Assembly (NCBI RefSeq): GCF_001046895.1
Contig: NZ_CAQI01000037.1
Location: 1-53,108, forward strand
Direction: 5' to 3'
Length of the DNA: 53,108 nucleotides
From: Pseudarthrobacter siccitolerans
Lineage (GTDB): Bacteria; Actinomycetota; Actinomycetes; Actinomycetales; Micrococcaceae
The notes beneath the pieces are model-generated. The model was given only the letters and a program-made list of their open reading frames with translations. It searched no databases and was not told the DNA's origin. The first letter of the stretch is position 1. Each line of letters starts with the position of its first letter. Positions 1-8,570 of the stretch are shown here, piece by piece. Made by a program: the position numbers and the translations under genes.

Positions 1-95
1 CTTTTTTCCTTGATTGCCGGCAGTTCCTAGTATTCTCTTTCGCAGAGCCTCACAGATCGTGAGCACCACGTCATTCTCGAGAGGAATGTTGCTCG

Positions 96-1028
96 ATGTC
101 CACACCCACGAAGAAGCCCGGCACTGTTGCGGGCAAGCGGTCCCGTCTCTATTGGGGTGTGCCCGCCGTCCTCGTGGCGCTGGTCCTGGTGGTGCTGATT
201 GCCAAGTGGCTGGTGGGGCTGCCGGCCGTCGCTTCCTTCGTTGCCGACTACCCCGGGCACTCGGAGCTTCCGGCAGGGGCGCCGGAAGGATTTCCCGCCT
301 GGCTGGCGTGGCAGCATTTCCTGAACGCGTTCTTCCTGCTGCTCATCATCCGGACCGGCTGGCAGGTGCGGACCACCACGCGTCCCAGCGGCCACTGGAC
401 CCGGAACAACAAGGGCTTCATCAAGACCAGGAACCCGCCCACCAAGATCAGTCTTGAGCTGTGGTTCCACCTCACGCTGGATGCCCTGTGGATCCTGAAC
501 GGCCTGGTGTTCGCCGTCCTCCTGTTCGCCACCGGTCAGTGGATGCGGATCGTCCCCACCAGCTGGGATGTGTTCCCCAACGCGCTCTCGGCGGCGCTTC
601 AGTACGCGTCGCTGGACTGGCCCACGGAGAACGGCTGGATCAACTACAACGCGCTCCAGCTGCTGGCGTACTTCGCGACGGTGTTCATCGCCGCGCCGCT
701 GTCCTTCATCACCGGCCTGCGCATGTCCTCGGCGTGGCCCAAGAAGGCGGCCGGCCTCAACAAGGCTTTCCCCATTGAATGGGCCCGCGCCGTCCACTTC
801 CCGGTGATGATCTACTTTGTCGCCTTCATTGTGGTCCACGTCTTCCTGGTGCTCGCCACCGGGGCGCTGCGCAACCTCAACCACATGTACGGCGTACGGG
901 ACGACGACGGCTGGTTTGGGTTCTGGGTATTCCTCGCCTCGGTAGTGGTCATGGTGGCTGCGTGGTTCCTGGCCCGTCCGATCTTCCTGCGGCCTATTGC
1001 CTCTTTGATGGGCAAGGTCAGCCGCTAA
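96..1028 (+). CDS. Cytochrome b561/b6-like integral membrane protein
   Basis: This 310-residue protein is highly hydrophobic. It has a membrane segment at about residues 19-40 and several more, and histidines lie inside or beside the helices (AWQHFLN, WFHLTLD, AVHFPVM, FIVVHVF). That arrangement matches di-heme b-type cytochromes of the cytochrome b561 / Ni-Fe hydrogenase b-subunit type. Such proteins pass electrons between the quinone pool and a partner oxidoreductase. The partner, often a molybdopterin enzyme, is not in this window and could lie just upstream of base 1. The ATG at 96 is preceded by AGAGGA at 80-85. The gene ends 40 bases from the convergent photolyase gene with no clear hairpin between them. 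The fold assignment is good; the electron partner is unknown. Confidence 0.75.
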   Translation: MSTPTKKPGTVAGKRSRLYWGVPAVLVALVLVVLIAKWLVGLPAVASFVADYPGHSELPAGAPEGFPAWLAWQHFLNAFFLLLIIRTGWQVRTTTRPSGHWTRNNKGFIKTRNPPTKISLELWFHLTLDALWILNGLVFAVLLFATGQWMRIVPTSWDVFPNALSAALQYASLDWPTENGWINYNALQLLAYFATVFIAAPLSFITGLRMSSAWPKKAAGLNKAFPIEWARAVHFPVMIYFVAFIVVHVFLVLATGALRNLNHMYGVRDDDGWFGFWVFLASVVVMVAAWFLARPIFLRPIASLMGKVSR

Positions 1029-1068
1029 GGTGGGCACACTACGCCCTCACGGGTTTATCGACCACAGG

Positions 1069-2499
1069 TCAGTCCTTGAGTTTCGCGTATGCTTCCAGGG
1101 CACGCTCCCGGGACTCCGGCAGCCCCACCAGCGGTTCGGGGTAGCCAGCCGCGTCTCCGGCTTTCCATGGTTCGTGGATGGCCTTCCCGTCGAGGCCTGC
1201 CAGTTCCGGAATGAACTGCCGCAGGTAGCGCCCGGCTGAATCGAACTTCTTGCTCTGGGTCACCGGATTGAAGATCCGGTAGTACGGGGAGGCGTCCGCA
1301 CCGGACCCCGCCACCCACTGCCAGTTGGCCGGGTTGCTGGCGGCGTCCGCATCAACCAGCGTGTCCCAGAACCACTCCTCGCCGATCCGCCAGTCCGCCA
1401 GAAGATTCTTGACCAGGAATGACGCAGCCGCCATCCGGACCCGGTTGTGCATCCAGCCCGTCTGCCACAGCTGCCGCATGCCGGCATCAACGAACGGGTA
1501 CCCGGTCCGGCCCTGCTGCCAGGCCTTCAGCTCATTGGTGTTCAGCGCCTGCCACTGGAACCGGTCAAACTCCGGCCGGTAGTTGCGGGTGGCCAGTTGC
1601 GGATTGGTGTACAGGAGGTGCCAGCAGAACTCCCGCCAGCCCAGTTCGGAACGGAAAATCCCGACGTCGGCCGGTACCTTGTGCGGGAAGTGCCGCCGGA
1701 TCTCCCGCCACACCCGGAAGGGACTGATTTCCCCGAAGCGCAGGTGGGGGGAGAGTCGGCTGGTGCCCTCCACTCCGGGCACATTACGCCCGGTCCCGTA
1801 GTCCTCGGCCGGCCCGTCCAAGAAGTCCTCAAGGCGGTGCCTGGCGCCTTGCTCACCCGGCTCCCACGTTTCGGACAGGCCTCCGCTCCAGTCGGGGGAG
1901 TGCGGCCGAAGGTCCCAGCTGTCCAGCTCTTCGCTTCGGGGCAGGCCTCCATCTTTCGCGGCGGCGGGCGGCGGCAGCTGCCGGGGCGGTTCCAGGGGCT
2001 CGCGGACGTCAGCGCCGGCAAGGCATGCGCGCCAGAAGGGCGTAAAGACCTTGTAGGGGCCGCCGGCTCCGGTGCGGACCGTCCAGGGTTCGAACAGAAG
2101 ATTCGCCTGGAAGCTTGAAGCCTCCATGCCGTTCTTGCCGGCCTGCTCCTTGACGGCGGCATCCACCGTCCGCTCCGGCAGTCCGTAACGCCGGTTCCAG
2201 AACAGATGGGCCGCCCCGGTCTCGTCCGCAAGGGCCTGGATGACACCTGCCGCCGGTCCGCGGCGAAGGAGCAGGCGGGAACCGTTGGCTTCCAGGGCTG
2301 AGGCGAGTGCCGTCAGGGAATGATGCAGCCACCACCGGGTTGCTCCGCCCAGTGGCCGCACGCCGTCGGACTCTTCGTCCAGGACGTAGACCACGGTCAG
2401 GGGCAGGCCAAGGGCTGCCGCTTCGGACAGTGCAGGGTTGTCGTCCAGGCGGAGGTCATCGCGCAGCCAGACGAGGGACGTGGGGTGGGAGGAAACCAT
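1069..2499 (-). CDS. phr: Deoxyribodipyrimidine photolyase (CPD photolyase, class I)
   Basis: The 476-residue product repairs UV-induced pyrimidine dimers with light energy, using FAD plus an antenna cofactor. The N-terminal alpha/beta photolyase domain opens with LVWLRDDLRLDDNPAL. The C-terminal FAD-binding domain contains TSRLSPHLRFGEISP (about 246-260), GRTGYPFVDAGMRQLWQTGW (330-349) and the NPANWQWVAGSG stretch near 389-400, all hallmarks of the class I photolyase/cryptochrome family. The length is typical. The gene lies tail-to-tail with the cytochrome b gene. No clear Shine-Dalgarno sequence precedes the ATG; instead TAGCGT lies six bases upstream, so the mRNA may be leaderless. A cryptochrome role is possible, but the photolyase call is the simplest. 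Confidence 0.92.
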   Translation of the reverse strand: MVSSHPTSLVWLRDDLRLDDNPALSEAAALGLPLTVVYVLDEESDGVRPLGGATRWWLHHSLTALASALEANGSRLLLRRGPAAGVIQALADETGAAHLFWNRRYGLPERTVDAAVKEQAGKNGMEASSFQANLLFEPWTVRTGAGGPYKVFTPFWRACLAGADVREPLEPPRQLPPPAAAKDGGLPRSEELDSWDLRPHSPDWSGGLSETWEPGEQGARHRLEDFLDGPAEDYGTGRNVPGVEGTSRLSPHLRFGEISPFRVWREIRRHFPHKVPADVGIFRSELGWREFCWHLLYTNPQLATRNYRPEFDRFQWQALNTNELKAWQQGRTGYPFVDAGMRQLWQTGWMHNRVRMAAASFLVKNLLADWRIGEEWFWDTLVDADAASNPANWQWVAGSGADASPYYRIFNPVTQSKKFDSAGRYLRQFIPELAGLDGKAIHEPWKAGDAAGYPEPLVGLPESRERALEAYAKLKD

Positions 2500-2505
2500 G
2501 ACCCA

Positions 2506-2511
2506 ACGCTA
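2506..2511 (-). promoter_or_regulatory. Candidate -10 element of a leaderless photolyase transcript
   Basis: On the minus strand TAGCGT is followed by exactly six bases and then the photolyase ATG at 2499. This TANNNT-N6-ATG layout is the signature of leaderless actinobacterial mRNAs. No convincing -35 is seen because that region is occupied by the hairpin at 2527-2556. The call is tentative. Confidence 0.3.
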
Positions 2512-2526
2512 CACATACGGGAACCA

Positions 2527-2556
2527 GAAAGGCCGGGGCGGCGGCCCCGGCCTTTC
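2527..2556 (-). terminator. Hairpin terminator downstream of pspA
   Basis: A perfect 13-bp stem (GAAAGGCCGGGGC pairing with GCCCCGGCCTTTC) closes a 4-base loop between the pspA stop and the photolyase start. Read on the minus strand, the stem ends in CCTTTC, a short T-rich tail. It probably separates pspA transcription from phr. Confidence 0.6.
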
Positions 2557-2607
2557 ATCGGTCCTCAGTCTCCCCGGTATCCTCGGCGGGGACGTCCTGC
2601 GAGGCTG

Positions 2608-3399
2608 TCAGAGCTTGTCGAAATCGGCTTCATTCACGGTGGACTCAGCGCCAGCAGTGTTGCCCGAGCCGATGGCCGGCTTTGCGCTTCCGCCGGACTT
2701 CAGGGCCGCCAGGCGTGCCTCGATCTCCACCTGCTCGCCCAGGTCCTCCAGCTGGTTGAACTGCGCGTCCAGGCTGGACTCGGTGAGTTCCTGCTGCCCG
2801 CGGACCCGGGCCTCTTCGCGGCGGATCTTCTCTTCGAAGCGGCCCACCTCGCTGGTGGGATCCATGATGTCGATGCTCTTGATCGCATCGTGCACCTGGG
2901 ACTGGGCCGCGGCGGTCTTGGACCGGGCCACCAGTTCGTTGCGCTTGCTGGTCAGCTGGTTGAGCTTGCCCTTCATCTGGTCCAGGCCGGTCTTGAGCTT
3001 GTCCACCACTTCACGCTGGGACGCGATGGCAGGCTCAGCGCCCTTGGCCTCGTTCTCGGCCGACATCTGGCGCTGCAGTGCCACCTTGGCCAGGTTGTCG
3101 AACTTCTCGGCGTCGGACACGTTGCCGTTGGCTCGGTACTCGTCCGCCTTGCGGGATGCGGCCAGTGCCTTGTTGCCCCAGTCGCGGGAGTTCTTGACGT
3201 CCTCGTTGTAGTCGTCCTCGAGCATCCGGAGGTTGCCGATGGTCTGGGCCACGGCGGACTCGGCCTCAGCGATGTTGTTGGTGTAGTCCCGGACCATCTG
3301 GTCCAGCATTTTCTGCGGGTCCTCAGCGTTGTCCAGCAAGGTGTTGATGTTCGCCTTTGCCAGCTGTGCGATACGGCCGAAAATGGACTGTTTAACCAT
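2608..3399 (-). CDS. pspA: PspA/IM30 family membrane-stress protein
   Basis: The 263-residue protein is almost entirely charged heptad-like helix, typical of PspA/IM30/Vipp1 proteins. It begins MVKQSIFGRIAQLAKANINT and has the family pattern NTLLDNAEDPQKMLDQMVRDY at the N-terminus. These proteins bind the inner face of the membrane and oligomerise, ESCRT-III-like, to protect it under stress. The ATG at 3399 is preceded on the minus strand by GAAAGG. The C-terminus is an Ala/Gly/Ser-rich tail. The neighbour upstream on the same strand is a secreted TPM-domain protein whose stop is about 110 bases away, and the two may be co-expressed. The pairing suggests an envelope-maintenance role; the trigger is unknown. 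Confidence 0.9.
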   Translation of the reverse strand: MVKQSIFGRIAQLAKANINTLLDNAEDPQKMLDQMVRDYTNNIAEAESAVAQTIGNLRMLEDDYNEDVKNSRDWGNKALAASRKADEYRANGNVSDAEKFDNLAKVALQRQMSAENEAKGAEPAIASQREVVDKLKTGLDQMKGKLNQLTSKRNELVARSKTAAAQSQVHDAIKSIDIMDPTSEVGRFEEKIRREEARVRGQQELTESSLDAQFNQLEDLGEQVEIEARLAALKSGGSAKPAIGSGNTAGAESTVNEADFDKL

Positions 3400-3512
3400 G
3401 GTGCTACCTTTCGTCCTGCTCTGTGATGACCACTGAAATCAGTGAACAGTTGTGTGTTGCTTGTGTGGTTCTTAAGCCGTTGGGTTTGGCCGGGTATGGC
3501 TACGCAGGTCCG

Positions 3513-5561
3513 TTAGAAACTTCCGGAGTCGCCTCCGCCGAAGTCACCGCCACCAAAATCGCCGCCACCGCCACCGCCACCCCAGCCGCCGCCGTCGCTG
3601 TGGCCGCCGCCCCAACCTCCGCCACCGCCGCCGTTGAGGATGGAGTTGATCAGGATGCCGCCCAGGATGGCGCCGCCGAGTCCGCCTCCGCCGCCTCCAC
3701 CGAACATTCCGCCGCGGCCGTAGCCCTGGTTGGCGTAGCCGTCGAAGTGGTCAACGTCGGCTTGCGCCAGCTGCGCTGCCTGGGCAGCGAGGGCGTGCGC
3801 CTGTTGCGCGTAGGTCAAGGCTGTGACGGGATCGGTGCGCGCGATGGACAGCGCGTAGTCCAGGTTCCGCTGGGACTCCGCCAACCTGGTACGGGCCTCG
3901 GTTCCCACACCGCCGCGCCGGGCGGTGATGTAGTCGGAGGTGGCGCTGATTTGGGCCTGGGCGGACATAATGGTCTGCTGCAGCGACGCTTGCGCCCGGC
4001 GTGACTGCTCCTGCTGGTCGCGGATTCCGCTTAGGGCCTGGTCAAGGGACTGGTGGGCGGTTTCCACCCGCTGCAGGGTTGCGATCGGATCGATCTTCCC
4101 GCCCTGGATGTCTGACTTGACCTGGGCGAGCGTCGCTTCCACGCCGGCCACCGGGCCCGCCAGCTCGGGATGGGCGCCGGACTGGATCATGGCACGAGCC
4201 TGGGCAAGGTCCTGGGAGGTGTCCACCACCGCGGACTCAAGGCCGTTGCGGGCCTCGTCAAGGCTCGACGACACCTTGGAAATGGCATCCAGGAGCACGT
4301 TCGTCTGGTGCAGGCTCTCTTCCGCTGCCCTAACAGCGACTGCCGCCATGCTTCCTTCGCCCTCACCCAGCTTCTGCTCAGCGGTGACTGAGGCGTTCTG
4401 GACGAAAGCGAGGCGCTCCTTGGCCTGCAGGATGTTGTCCGAAACCTGGGCAAGGGCAGTCTCGGCATACTTGGCACGCAGGGCGGTCAGGGAGGCCTCT
4501 GCGCTGGAGATCTTAGCGTCCGCTTCACGGGCGCCGGCATTGACGCGTGCCAGTGCCTGCGGTGCGTTCTTCTCCAGTTCGCGCAGGGAATCGAAGTCTG
4601 CCTTCTGCTCCTGGAGCGAGGCCAGTGCGGCCTCGGAGCGGCGGATGATCTCGCCCAGCCAGGTGCGCTGCTGCTCTTCGGTATCCGGAATGTGGTCGTC
4701 CAGCTGCTGTTGCAGCTTGAACGACTCCGTCATGTGGGCCTTGGCTTCGTCCAGGGCCTTGGTGAAATTGCCGACGGCGGAATCACCGTACTGTGCCTGG
4801 GCGAACATCAGCTCCTGTTCGCTGGACTTGATGGCGTCGTCCGCTTCGATGAGCAGCGAACCGCTCTTGCGTCTCAGTTCCTCCACGCTGAGGGACGCGA
4901 GCGGGTCCACCTCGCCGCCCTGCGGGCCGTAGCTTGCGCTGGATGACTGGGCTGCGGCAGCCTTCTTCCGCCGGTTACGGAAGTACAGGTAGGCGCCAGC
5001 GCCACCGGCAGCCACTACACCCGTGCCCACCAGAACAGCCGCTCCGGCTCCGTCACCGGAAGGCACATCTCCGCTTCCTCCGCGGGCGGCATCACCGATC
5101 GCTGCTGCCGTGTCAATTGCTGCTTGGGCGAAATCGGGGTTTCCCCCGGCCAGGTTGGCCGTAACCGCGTTTTGGCTGATGGCGCCCTGCTTGGATTTGA
5201 TGGGGCTGGCCGAGTTCAGGACAAAGCTGAATTTGCCGTCATCTTTGGCTATCGCGAGGATGGCGTCGGACCTGCCCATGCCCTTTTTCGTCGCGACGGC
5301 GGCGGCCCACTCTGCCGGGACGGTCGGGTTGGTGAACCTGTCCACAGTCACGACGTAGAGATTGTATTTGTCGTCCTTCAGGAGCTTTTGAATTGCTTCC
5401 TGGACTTCGCCCTTGCGGCTTCCAAGTACGTTCGCGTTATCTACTACGTTCTGGCCGGATGGGATCGGGACCGGATCCTCGGCCCAGGCAGCGCCGGCGG
5501 GCACCGCCAGCAACCCGGTAAGGCCGATCACGGCGAGAATACGTTTGAACTTTGACCGCAT
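3513..5561 (-). CDS. Secreted TPM-domain protein with long coiled coil and Gly-rich tail
   Basis: I place the start at the ATG at 5561, which has AAGGG upstream and gives a clean signal peptide (residues 1-27, hydrophobic core AVIGLTGLLAVPAGAAWA). The product is about 682 residues. A TPM domain (about 30-160), the TPM_phosphatase/Psb32 family fold, is followed by a membrane segment at about 172-193 and a basic patch FRNRRKK. Then come about 400 residues of Ala/Gln/Glu-rich predicted coiled coil. The last 60 or so residues are an extreme glycine-rich tail with runs of G, W, D and F. The TPM domain should be outside the cell and the coiled coil inside. The coiled coil facing PspA, the downstream gene, suggests they may interact, but this is inference. 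An upstream in-frame extension to 5759 lacks a signal peptide at its start and is unlikely. Confidence 0.82.
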   Translation of the reverse strand: MRSKFKRILAVIGLTGLLAVPAGAAWAEDPVPIPSGQNVVDNANVLGSRKGEVQEAIQKLLKDDKYNLYVVTVDRFTNPTVPAEWAAAVATKKGMGRSDAILAIAKDDGKFSFVLNSASPIKSKQGAISQNAVTANLAGGNPDFAQAAIDTAAAIGDAARGGSGDVPSGDGAGAAVLVGTGVVAAGGAGAYLYFRNRRKKAAAAQSSSASYGPQGGEVDPLASLSVEELRRKSGSLLIEADDAIKSSEQELMFAQAQYGDSAVGNFTKALDEAKAHMTESFKLQQQLDDHIPDTEEQQRTWLGEIIRRSEAALASLQEQKADFDSLRELEKNAPQALARVNAGAREADAKISSAEASLTALRAKYAETALAQVSDNILQAKERLAFVQNASVTAEQKLGEGEGSMAAVAVRAAEESLHQTNVLLDAISKVSSSLDEARNGLESAVVDTSQDLAQARAMIQSGAHPELAGPVAGVEATLAQVKSDIQGGKIDPIATLQRVETAHQSLDQALSGIRDQQEQSRRAQASLQQTIMSAQAQISATSDYITARRGGVGTEARTRLAESQRNLDYALSIARTDPVTALTYAQQAHALAAQAAQLAQADVDHFDGYANQGYGRGGMFGGGGGGGLGGAILGGILINSILNGGGGGGWGGGHSDGGGWGGGGGGGDFGGGDFGGGDSGSF

Positions 5562-5673
5562 GTGCAACCCTTCAGCACGCCTGACACCGATTCGGGACGA
5601 ACCGGTCGTCTCAGAATGCAGCAGCGCCCCCACGCAGTGTGTAAAGCCGCAGGTCGCTGTGGCAATCATCTTG

Positions 5674-5702
5674 ATTCTATGGTGCACCCCACAGCCCGTC
5701 CA
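5674..5702 (-). promoter_or_regulatory. Candidate sigma-70-type promoter of the TPM gene
   Basis: On the minus strand TGGACG (5702-5697) and TAGAAT (5679-5674) are separated by 17 bases, a fair match to TTGACA/TATAAT. The site lies about 110 bases upstream of the TPM start, in the 286-base gap shared with the divergent htrA gene. I saw no equally good promoter facing htrA. Confidence 0.3.
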
Positions 5703-5847
5703 TTGAGCTGAATATGCCACCAGCGAAACGGTGCCCGGCGCCGGAAAACCGCGGAACAACGGGATTCAGCAAGCTCTCAGCAAACATCCGAGCCAGACAC
5801 AGGGAGGGAGTCCATAGTTAATGCAGACGAGGATGAAAGGAAGTCCC

Positions 5848-7500
5848 ATGACTGAGAACCAGAGCCCCGGCGCTGCTCCCGAGAACCGCGGTCCGGGCCG
5901 GCAGGATCCGTGGCAGCAGCAGTCCGCCCAGCCCGGGCACAATCCTGAGGTTCATGGTGCGGATAACCCGGAAGCTTCGGACACCGCCGGGGCAAGTGCA
6001 GCACCCGGCCCACGCCAGTACCCCACGGAAAGGCTTGAACCGGAGAACCCCACCCAGGAACTGCCCGGGACACGTCCGGCGTATCCCCAGCGCCAGCCCT
6101 ATCCGCAGCGCCAGCCGTTCTATGGACAGAACGCCCCGGGCGGGCAGGGCGGCGACCGGGCCGGCGGGCCGGTGTATGGACAGTCCCACGGGAACGATGG
6201 AGCGCCCGCACCGCACGGCCCTGGCTACTATGGCCAGCACACAGCGGCCGGCGCTCCTGTGGGCCTGGCCCCGAACCCCAAGGATGCCCCCCGCAGGAAG
6301 GCATCGTTCGGCGTCGGCACCCTGGTGGCCAGCATCCTCGCCGCCGGCCTGGTGGGCGGGGGAGTCGCCACCGTTGGCTCCAGCGAACTGTTCGATAATG
6401 CCGGCTCCAATGCCACCACCAGCAGCAACAGCCAGCCGGGCACGGTCATCGTCAACAACAAGGACAATGTCAACGCCATTACCGCTGCGGCCGTAAAGGC
6501 CTCGCCCAGCGTGGTAACCATCAGCGCTACCAGCGGCGGCGCCGGGGGTACCGGTTCCGGCATCGTCCTGGACGACGAGGGACACATCCTCACCAACACC
6601 CACGTGGTCACCCTGGACGGCCAGACAGCCAACGCGTCCCTCGAAGTCCGCACCAGCGAGGGAAGGGTGCTGGGCGCTAAGCTGGTGGGCACGGATCCGT
6701 TGTCCGACCTCGCAGTCATCAAGGTGGACAATAGTTCCGGCCTCACCCCCGCCACCCTTGGTGACTCCGGCAAGCTCAATGTAGGGGACACGGCGATTGC
6801 CATTGGTTCCCCGCTGGGCCTCACCGGCACCGTCACGGACGGTATCGTCTCCACTCTCAACAGGACCATCAGCGTTGCCTCCGCCGCCGCCCCCGAAGAA
6901 GGCGACAACGCGGAGGGCGACGACGAAGGCGGCTTCCAGTTCGCCCCGCCGGGCGGCGGCCAGAGCCAGCAGACCACCGGCCAGGGCGAAATTTCGATCA
7001 ACGTGATCCAGACGGACGCCGCCATCAACCCGGGCAACTCCGGCGGTGCCCTGGTGAACAGCAGCGGCGAGATCATCGGCGTCAATGTGGCCATTGCCTC
7101 CGCCGGCTCCGGGTCGTCATCCTCGTCCAGCGGCAACATCGGCGTAGGCTTCAGCATCCCCATCAACCACGCCAAGCGGGTGGCCCAGGAAATTATCGAC
7201 ACCGGCAAGGCGTCACACGGCCAGCTCGGCGTCAGCGTCAAGAAGAAGACCGCCTCCAGCGCCGCCTCCGAATTCTCGGTTGGGGCGGAGGTAGCCACCG
7301 TGGAGGCAAGCTCCGCAGCCGGGCAGGCAGGGATCAGGGTGGGTGACGTCATCACGAAATTCAACGATCTTGCCATCGGTGAGCCTGAGCAGCTGACGGC
7401 GGCCGTGCGGGAGCAGCCCGCCGGTTCCAAGGTCAAGATCACGGTCCAGCGCAACGGCGCGGAACAAACCTTCGACGTTACGCTCGGCACCGCAAGCTAG
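5848..7500 (+). CDS. HtrA/DegP-type membrane-anchored serine protease with PDZ domain
   Basis: The start at ATG 5848 is preceded by AAAGGAAG; in-frame ATGs at 5821 and 5833 lack this. The 550-residue product has a Pro/Gln/Gly-rich cytoplasmic N-terminus of about 150 residues, one membrane helix (about 154-177), an extracytoplasmic trypsin-like domain and a C-terminal PDZ domain (about 461-546). The catalytic triad is visible: His252 in LTNTHVVT, Asp287 in SDLAVIKV, Ser398 in NPGNSGGAL. A low-complexity acidic and Gly-rich insert (about 348-383) sits between the Asp and the Ser. These proteases cut misfolded or signalling proteins outside the membrane. The upstream neighbours PspA and TPM fit an envelope-stress theme. 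The family is certain; the substrates are not. Confidence 0.93.
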   Translation: MTENQSPGAAPENRGPGRQDPWQQQSAQPGHNPEVHGADNPEASDTAGASAAPGPRQYPTERLEPENPTQELPGTRPAYPQRQPYPQRQPFYGQNAPGGQGGDRAGGPVYGQSHGNDGAPAPHGPGYYGQHTAAGAPVGLAPNPKDAPRRKASFGVGTLVASILAAGLVGGGVATVGSSELFDNAGSNATTSSNSQPGTVIVNNKDNVNAITAAAVKASPSVVTISATSGGAGGTGSGIVLDDEGHILTNTHVVTLDGQTANASLEVRTSEGRVLGAKLVGTDPLSDLAVIKVDNSSGLTPATLGDSGKLNVGDTAIAIGSPLGLTGTVTDGIVSTLNRTISVASAAAPEEGDNAEGDDEGGFQFAPPGGGQSQQTTGQGEISINVIQTDAAINPGNSGGALVNSSGEIIGVNVAIASAGSGSSSSSSGNIGVGFSIPINHAKRVAQEIIDTGKASHGQLGVSVKKKTASSAASEFSVGAEVATVEASSAAGQAGIRVGDVITKFNDLAIGEPEQLTAAVREQPAGSKVKITVQRNGAEQTFDVTLGTAS

Positions 7501-7530
7501 CATCGGCACCTCGCGGCCGCAGCAGCGTAA

Positions 7531-7588
7531 GGAAGGTTCGACGGCGGTGTTCCCCGCTTCAAGTGGGGGCACCGCCGTCGAACGTTCC
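7531..7588 (+). terminator. Long hairpin downstream of htrA without a U-tract
   Basis: A 19-bp stem (7531-7549 with 7570-7588) has a single mismatch, and CCCC/GGGG extends it towards the loop. It begins 30 bases after the htrA stop. It is very stable but is not followed by a T-run, so it may act as an actinobacterial I-shaped terminator or protect the mRNA 3' end. Confidence 0.5.
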
Positions 7589-7755
7589 TGCCGGCGTCGT
7601 AAAGTGCCGACACTGGCGTAATGGAAGCGGGCGGAGCCCAGCGTCGATGTGGTTAGCTAGGAGCTACCCGTACGCCGGGCATCCCGCGGCCATGACCCTA
7701 CCCGGCTGGCTGTCCACAAGCATGGAAGGCTGCTGTCGATACAGTGGAGAAGACA

Positions 7756-8556
7756 TTGAAGATCATCGTCCTGGTCAAGCATGTACCGGACGCCCAGTTC
7801 GACCGTCACCTCAACGGGGAGCGCTACACAACGGACCGTGACGAAAGCATCCTGTCCGAGCTGGACGAATACGCGCTGGAGGCCGCACTGCAGCTGGCCG
7901 AGGCACGTGGCGGCAGCAAGGCCGGCAACCAGGTCATCGCGCTGAGCATGGGACCTGCCGGTGCCGTCAACGCCGTGAAGAAGTCCCTGCAGATGGGCGC
8001 CACCGAGGGCGTCCACCTGACGGACGAAGCCCTGGCGGGATCCGACGCCGCAGCGACGTCACTCGCACTGGCTGCCGCTGTCCGGCGCCTTGGCCAGGAC
8101 GGACCCGTGGACCTGATCATCACCGGCATGGCCTCCACCGACGGCGAAACCTCCCTGGTGCCCGCGCAGCTGGCCGAGCGCCTTGGCCTGCCCCAGGTCA
8201 CCTTCGCCTCCTCGCTGGACGTGGACGGCGGACGGCTGGTGGCACGCCGGGACGCGGACACAACGTCCGAAACGGTGGAAGCCCCCCTGCCTGCAGTGGT
8301 GTCCGTGACGGACCAGATCAACGAGCCCCGGTATCCCAACTTCAAGGGCATCATCGCCGCCAAGCGCAAGAGCATCACCACCCTGTCCCTCGCCGACGTC
8401 GGACTGGACGCCGCGCAGGTGGGGCACTCAGGTTCCTGGACCACCGTCATCAATGCGGAGGAGCGGCCGCCGCGCACCGCCGGCACCATCATCACCGACG
8501 AAGGCGACGCCGGCATCAAGCTGGTTGACTTCCTGGCCGCCCAGAAGCTGCTCTAA
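7756..8556 (+). CDS. etfB: Electron transfer flavoprotein beta subunit
   Basis: The 266-residue product starts MKIIVLVKHVPDAQFDRHL, the standard EtfB/FixA opening. I choose TTG 7756 because GGAGAAG at 7746-7752 is well spaced for it; the alternative GTG at 7744 would add four residues and overlap that ribosome site. The alpha/beta domain includes the conserved LVPAQLAERLGLPQVTF and ends with NEPRYPNFKGIIAAKRK. With EtfA it forms a soluble FAD/AMP heterodimer that carries electrons from acyl-CoA and other dehydrogenases towards ETF:quinone oxidoreductase. etfA follows after 14 bases, so the two are co-transcribed. Confidence 0.95.
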   Translation: MKIIVLVKHVPDAQFDRHLNGERYTTDRDESILSELDEYALEAALQLAEARGGSKAGNQVIALSMGPAGAVNAVKKSLQMGATEGVHLTDEALAGSDAAATSLALAAAVRRLGQDGPVDLIITGMASTDGETSLVPAQLAERLGLPQVTFASSLDVDGGRLVARRDADTTSETVEAPLPAVVSVTDQINEPRYPNFKGIIAAKRKSITTLSLADVGLDAAQVGHSGSWTTVINAEERPPRTAGTIITDEGDAGIKLVDFLAAQKLL

Positions 8557-8570
8557 GAGGGATCACCGAC

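Noticed and set aside
1..95. Promoter for the cytochrome b gene
   Set aside because: TTGATT at 10-15 and TATTCT at 31-36 are only 15 bases apart; the T-rich start may instead be the tail of a terminator for the gene before the window.
5562..5759. N-terminal extension of the TPM protein
   Set aside because: It would place the signal peptide inside the protein and has no ribosome site; the ATG at 5561 has both.
6228..7490. A 420-codon open frame antisense to htrA
   Set aside because: The sense frame carries an intact catalytic triad and PDZ domain; the antisense translation is low-complexity.
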